Below are positions 27,687 to 30,284 of a stretch of DNA of 30,284 nt, piece by piece. This stretch comes from a virus. A program made the translations under genes and the position numbers. Below the pieces are notes generated by a model that searched no databases, was not told the DNA's origin, and saw nothing but the letters and a program-made list of their open reading frames with translations. Position 1 is the stretch's first letter. Every line of letters starts with the position of its first letter. The stretch lies in the IMG/VR virus record IMGVR_UViG_3300023180_004388, positions 1-30,284 of that record. One strand, 5' to 3'.

Positions 27687-28187
27687 TTATTTGACAGTAA
27701 TCTCAGAAACGTATTGTCCTGTCGCAGATGTGCCTGCTCCACCAGCAGTCAAAGTTACTGCACCTGCAGACGTAATCGTACCAGCAAGAGTGCCAGCAGA
27801 ACCAGCAGCAGTAGAAGTTTGATTAGAAAGAGCACTTACCGCACCTACAGTTGGAGCAGTTGTTACTAAAGCGTCACCAGCAGTGAATGAGTTTGAGAAA
27901 CTGAATGTAGCACCATCAGTTGTTTGAGTTGCGGTAGGAATAGATCCACCAGCAACACCACTTGTTAGAGTGCCAAGACCACCAACTTCAAGGTTAGCAG
28001 TAGCATTACTACCAACATCAAGAGTTACTCCACTACCAGAAACGGAATAGGAGTTTCCAATTCTCTGGACATTGGTCGCCGCAGCATCTACAGTCAGTTG
28101 GACTGATGATGAGAGTTTATGAGTAAGATCGGCATGTGCAGGTGCCGCCAACACTAACATTCCAAAAGCAATTAATGCTTTTTTCAT
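27687..28187 (-). CDS. Exported Ala/Gly/Thr-rich protein (166 aa)
   Basis: Signal peptide MKKALIAFGMLVLAAPAHA, then DLTHKLSSSVQLTVDAAAT. The mature chain is very low in charge and rich in Ala, Gly, Ser, Thr and Val, with strand-like repeats (TLDVGSNATANLEVGGLGTLTSG, broken by NQTSTAAGSAGTLAG). It shares the phrase 'YSVSGSGVT' with YTVTGSGIT of the next gene, so the two may be distant paralogues. No known domain. It is the first gene of the minus-strand unit. Confidence 0.7.
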   Translation of the reverse strand: MKKALIAFGMLVLAAPAHADLTHKLSSSVQLTVDAAATNVQRIGNSYSVSGSGVTLDVGSNATANLEVGGLGTLTSGVAGGSIPTATQTTDGATFSFSNSFTAGDALVTTAPTVGAVSALSNQTSTAAGSAGTLAGTITSAGAVTLTAGGAGTSATGQYVSEITVK

Positions 28188-28209
28188 TTTTCATTTGAAT
28201 ATCTTGGAA

Positions 28210-28217
28210 TTATTTAG
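28210..28217 (-). promoter_or_regulatory. Late-like motif CTAAATAA before the minus-strand unit
   Basis: On the minus strand CTAAATAA stands 22 bases before the ATG at 28187. It resembles the late octamer NATAAATA imperfectly, and the same CTAAATAA is found before psbD (30081). No sigma70 pair is visible for this operon. Confidence 0.35.
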
Positions 28218-28227
28218 CAGGAAACAC

Positions 28228-28257
28228 TTGACGGATTCCCTGGGTTCGTACTATAAT
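28228..28257 (+). promoter_or_regulatory. Sigma70-type promoter of psbA
   Basis: TTGACG at 28228-28233 and TATAAT at 28252-28257 with 18 bases between them. The -10 box shares bases with a late octamer. The upstream block CACTTGACGGATT is the same as in the promoter at 2274. Confidence 0.85.
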
Positions 28258-28262
28258 AAATA
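28255..28262 (+). promoter_or_regulatory. Late promoter octamer AATAAATA overlapping the psbA -10 box
   Basis: AATAAATA (28255-28262) fits NATAAATA and shares three bases with the TATAAT of the early promoter. This could keep psbA expressed through the whole infection. Confidence 0.55.
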
Positions 28263-28272
28263 CATCAACACG

Positions 28273-28413
28273 TTAAGGAATGTAACGATTCCTTAAACAG
28301 TTGTAACACTTGCAGAAAAGGGTCTAACCACCTCACCGAGGCTATGCAAGTAAAAGATGCCTCTCATATCCTTACCTGAGGGTGGTAAGGAAATAAGTAC
28401 CTCCACCATTTCC
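28273..28413 (+). ncRNA. Structured psbA leader, possible PhotoRC-type RNA element
   Basis: A perfect nine-pair hairpin TTAAGGAAT/ATTCCTTAA (28273-28296) opens the transcript. ACTTGCA/TGCAAGT (28308-28351) encloses a loop of 30 bases. CCTTACC/GGTAAGG (28370-28390) is another seven-pair hairpin, whose last two bases also belong to a competing GGAAAT/ATTTCC pairing (28389-28413). Conserved PhotoRC RNA motifs are known upstream of psbA in marine cyanobacteria and cyanophages; I cannot confirm that this is one without a covariance search. Confidence 0.5.
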
Positions 28414-28442
28414 CTGATGGACTTACTTACTTTTTCAAAACA

Positions 28443-29522
28443 ATGACTGCTACACTTTCACGTCAACAACAATCAAATACTTGGGAACAGTTCTGCAATT
28501 GGGTCACCAGCACTGACAATCGTCTGTATGTTGGTTGGTTCGGAGTCCTGATGATTCCTTGCCTGCTCGCTGCTACTATCTGTTTCATCGTTGCCTTCAT
28601 CGCCGCACCTCCTGTGGACATTGATGGCATCCGTGAACCCGTCGCTGGTTCACTTCTCTATGGAAACAACATCATCTCTGGTGCTGTTATTCCTTCGTCC
28701 AACGCAATTGGACTGCACTTTTACCCCATTTGGGAAGCCGCATCTCTTGATGAATGGCTCTACAACGGTGGTCCTTTCCAACTGGTTGTCTTCCACTTCC
28801 TGATCGGCATCTATGCCTACATGGGACGTGAGTGGGAACTGTCCTATCGTCTGGGTATGCGTCCTTGGATCTGTGTTGCTTACAGCGCACCTGTCGCTGC
28901 TGCTTCTGCTGTATTCCTGGTTTATCCTTTCGGTCAAGGTTCTTTCTCTGACGCAATGCCTCTGGGTATCAGTGGCACCTTTAACTACATGCTTGTTTTC
29001 CAAGCAGAGCACAACATCCTGATGCACCCCTTCCACATGCTCGGCGTTGCTGGCGTGTTCGGTGGTTCTCTGTTCAGTGCAATGCACGGTTCTCTGGTTA
29101 CTTCCTCGCTGGTTCGTGAAACCACTGAGTCTGAGTCTCAGAACTATGGTTACAAGTTTGGTCAAGAAGAAGAGACCTACAACATCGTTGCTGCTCATGG
29201 TTACTTCGGTCGCCTGATCTTCCAATACGCTTCCTTCAACAACTCCCGTTCGCTGCACTTCTTCCTCGCAGCATGGCCTGTTGTCGGTATCTGGTTCACT
29301 GCTCTTGGTGTTAGCACCATGGCATTCAACCTGAACGGTTTCAACTTCAACCAGTCGGTCATTGACTCTCAGGGTCGTGTCCTCAACACCTGGGCTGATG
29401 TCCTCAACCGTGCCAACCTGGGGATGGAGGTGATGCATGAACGAAATGCTCATAATTTTCCTCTGGACCTGGCAGCTGCCGAGTCAACTCCTGTTGCTCT
29501 GACTGCTCCAACCATCGGTTGA
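28443..29522 (+). CDS. psbA: Photosystem II reaction-centre protein D1
   Basis: A full-length D1 of 359 residues with five membrane helices, binding the primary pigments, the secondary quinone and the manganese cluster. Visible key residues include Y161 (the redox-active tyrosine), D170, E189 in FQAEHN, and H332, E333, H337, D342 in [12 protein letters not shown], with processing after A344. Residue 130 is Glu (MGREWE), the high-light type of D1. The frame is uninterrupted: unlike phage S-PM2, no group I intron is present. The gene is clearly richer in GC than the glycan island (33 of 60 bases in the row at 28861). It restores the quickly damaged host D1 during infection. Confidence 0.99.
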   Translation: MTATLSRQQQSNTWEQFCNWVTSTDNRLYVGWFGVLMIPCLLAATICFIVAFIAAPPVDIDGIREPVAGSLLYGNNIISGAVIPSSNAIGLHFYPIWEAASLDEWLYNGGPFQLVVFHFLIGIYAYMGREWELSYRLGMRPWICVAYSAPVAAASAVFLVYPFGQGSFSDAMPLGISGTFNYMLVFQAEHNILMHPFHMLGVAGVFGGSLFSAMHGSLVTSSLVRETTESESQNYGYKFGQEEETYNIVAAHGYFGRLIFQYASFNNSRSLHFFLAAWPVVGIWFTALGVSTMAFNLNGFNFNQSVIDSQGRVLNTWADVLNRANLGMEVMHERNAHNFPLDLAAAESTPVALTAPTIG

Positions 29523-29551
29523 TAAAATAAAAACTGAATAATATCAAAAGG

Positions 29552-29575
29552 GGGACTTGCAAAAGTCCCTTTTTT
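29552..29575 (+). terminator. Rho-independent terminator of psbA
   Basis: GGGACTT (29552-29558), a GNRA-type loop GCAA and AAGTCCC (29563-29569) form a seven-pair stem followed by six T. The loop overlaps the -35 box of the next promoter. Confidence 0.9.
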
Positions 29576-29585
29576 AATATATAAT
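29557..29585 (+). promoter_or_regulatory. Promoter of the HNH endonuclease gene, nested in the psbA terminator
   Basis: TTGCAA at 29557-29562 (in the terminator loop) and TATAAT at 29580-29585 are 17 bases apart. The -35 matches four of six positions, the -10 is perfect. Confidence 0.6.
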
Positions 29586-29607
29586 AATACACGAATATGA
29601 TACACGA

Positions 29608-30057
29608 ATGGCGAAACCAACTCAAACTACTGGAAGCAAGACCTGCACCAAGTGTGGTGTAACCAAAGACATCACAGAGTTTTATAAAAGGGGTGGAAAG
29701 CAGTCACCAAATACAAGACATAACCATTGTAAAGAATGCACTAAAAGTAGAGTTTCTAAAAACTATGCAAAAGACCCTATGGTGTGGAGAAATGCTGAAT
29801 TGCAAAGAAGGTATGGCATTACTCAAAACGATTATGAGGTAATGATTGCAGAGCAAAATAACCAGTGTGCCATTTGTAATACAACAGAACCTGGTGGAAG
29901 GCACAATAGTGGTTATTTTGTTGTAGATCATTGTCATACTACTGGTAAGGTTAGAAAACTACTCTGTCATAACTGCAACACAGCACTGGGTCTTGTAGGA
30001 GATAATGTAGATACTCTCCACAAGATGATTAACTACCTAAGCACAAACACTCATTGA
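29608..30057 (+). CDS. HNH endonuclease (endonuclease VII type), probable homing endonuclease
   Basis: The 149-residue protein has an N-terminal zinc ribbon (C13, C16, C41, C44) and a C-terminal endonuclease VII-type domain: CAIC at 87-90, the catalytic DHCH at 107-110, and CHNCNTALG at 120-128. Its place between psbA and psbD is that of F-CphI of cyanophage S-PM2, a free-standing homing endonuclease that cuts psbA at the intron insertion site. Here psbA has no intron. A ten-base direct repeat ATACACGAAT (29587 and 29600) lies just before and across the start codon. Identity as a homing enzyme is inferred from position and family. Confidence 0.85.
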   Translation: MAKPTQTTGSKTCTKCGVTKDITEFYKRGGKQSPNTRHNHCKECTKSRVSKNYAKDPMVWRNAELQRRYGITQNDYEVMIAEQNNQCAICNTTEPGGRHNSGYFVVDHCHTTGKVRKLLCHNCNTALGLVGDNVDTLHKMINYLSTNTH

Positions 30058-30082
30058 CATCTATTGTAAAGTATTGTAAACT
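30054..30082 (+). promoter_or_regulatory. Possible promoter of psbD
   Basis: TTGACA at 30054-30059 lies over the stop of the HNH gene; TAAACT at 30077-30082 is 17 bases downstream and a weak -10 box. The late-like CTAAATAA follows at 30081-30088. Confidence 0.5.
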
Positions 30083-30109
30083 AAATAAGAGAAATAAATT
30101 TGGAGATTA

Positions 30110-30284
30110 ATGACTGCTTCAACTCTTTCACCACCAATTTCACAGCGAGGATGGTTTGATGTCTTGGATGATTGGCTTAAACGAGATAGGTTTGTTTTTG
30201 TCGGTTGGTCTGGTCTTCTTCTATTCCCGACTGCTTATCTCGCTCTTGGCGGGTGGCTTACAGGGACCACCTTCGCAACTTCGT
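30110..30284 (+). CDS. psbD: Photosystem II reaction-centre protein D2 (5' part only)
   Basis: The window ends within this gene; 58 codons are visible. After a short variable start come [20 protein letters not shown] and [20 protein letters not shown], the almost invariant D2 N terminus and first membrane helix. D2 pairs with D1 to form the photosystem II core, and its presence beside psbA points to co-replacement of the reaction centre. GGAG five bases before the ATG is a good ribosome site. Confidence 0.98.
   Translation, partial: MTASTLSPPISQRGWFDVLDDWLKRDRFVFVGWSGLLLFPTAYLALGGWLTGTTFATS

Noticed and set aside
27502-27687. Minus-strand frame with CHRCPECG and CICP, linked by TAATG to the upstream gene
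   Set aside because: The overlapping frame has a perfect signal peptide and beta-rich secreted sequence like its neighbours; the Cys pattern is probably chance. Linkage by TAATG leaves slight doubt.
28650-29453. 267-codon minus-strand frame opposite psbA
   Set aside because: It results from the codon bias of psbA; translation is low in hydrophobic structure and unlike any family. An antisense RNA, as known in S-PM2, is possible but cannot be seen here.
28443-29522. Group I intron in psbA
   Set aside because: The frame is continuous for all 359 codons with every expected D1 block present.
1-30284. CRISPR arrays, insertion sequences or integrase-attachment sites
   Set aside because: No regularly spaced repeats, transposase or integrase frames, or flanking inverted repeats were seen on either strand.

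Overview
The window reads as a section of a T4-like cyanophage genome (cyanomyovirus) infecting marine Synechococcus or Prochlorococcus. The evidence is the combination of phage-type gene packing (ATGA and TAATG overlaps almost throughout), a tRNA cluster, and auxiliary photosynthesis and metabolism genes found together only in such phages: zwf, two hli genes, a 2Fe-2S ferredoxin, pstS, psbA and psbD. Promoters fall into two classes. One is near-perfect sigma70-like, TTGACA-17 bp-TATAAT, expected for early genes read by host polymerase. The other is the T4-type late octamer NATAAATA.

Layout. 1-3530: zwf, a tiny membrane protein, small unknown genes, tRNA-Pro(TGG), tRNA-Ile(TAT), tRNA-Met(CAT), a Phd/YefM-like antitoxin gene between two tRNAs, a structured intergenic stretch and an MKTF-type phage protein. 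3533-16771: one 13-kb forward glycan island with a single strong promoter and a terminator at its end. It encodes a plant-type GDP-mannose 3,5-epimerase, a HAD phosphatase, a fused CapK/PaaK-like ligase plus aminotransferase, a nucleotide-sugar dehydrogenase, two methyltransferases, an SGNH esterase, three GT11-like, one GT6 (ABO-type) and two GT25-like glycosyltransferases, and a second sugar epimerase. 16754-18042: hli, petF, a small membrane peptide, a second hli and peroxiredoxin. 18102-20437: two porin-like outer-membrane proteins and PstS, with a possible PHO box. 20500-25040: a run of exported and membrane proteins, including a lysozyme-like lipoprotein, a HEGWH zincin and a holin-like protein, plus several very short genes. 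25037-26558: a PD-(D/E)XK nuclease next to a DNA methyltransferase, which looks like a restriction-modification pair. 26536-28187: three exported proteins on the minus strand. 28228-30284: psbA, an HNH endonuclease and the start of psbD, read away from the minus-strand genes.

How the parts work together. Zwf supplies NADPH through the pentose phosphate pathway. D1, D2, Hli and ferredoxin keep photosystem II electron flow running, and peroxiredoxin handles peroxide. PstS and the porin-like proteins probably support phosphate uptake in the infected cell. The glycan island could build a sugar decoration on the virion or alter the host surface; its substrate is unknown. The least familiar items are the epimerase-GT11-GT6 glycan pathway, the ligase-aminotransferase fusion, the nuclease-methyltransferase pair, an overprinted acidic/basic gene pair, and repeated superposition of promoter elements on terminator hairpins. 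No stretch over 300 bases lacks a gene.
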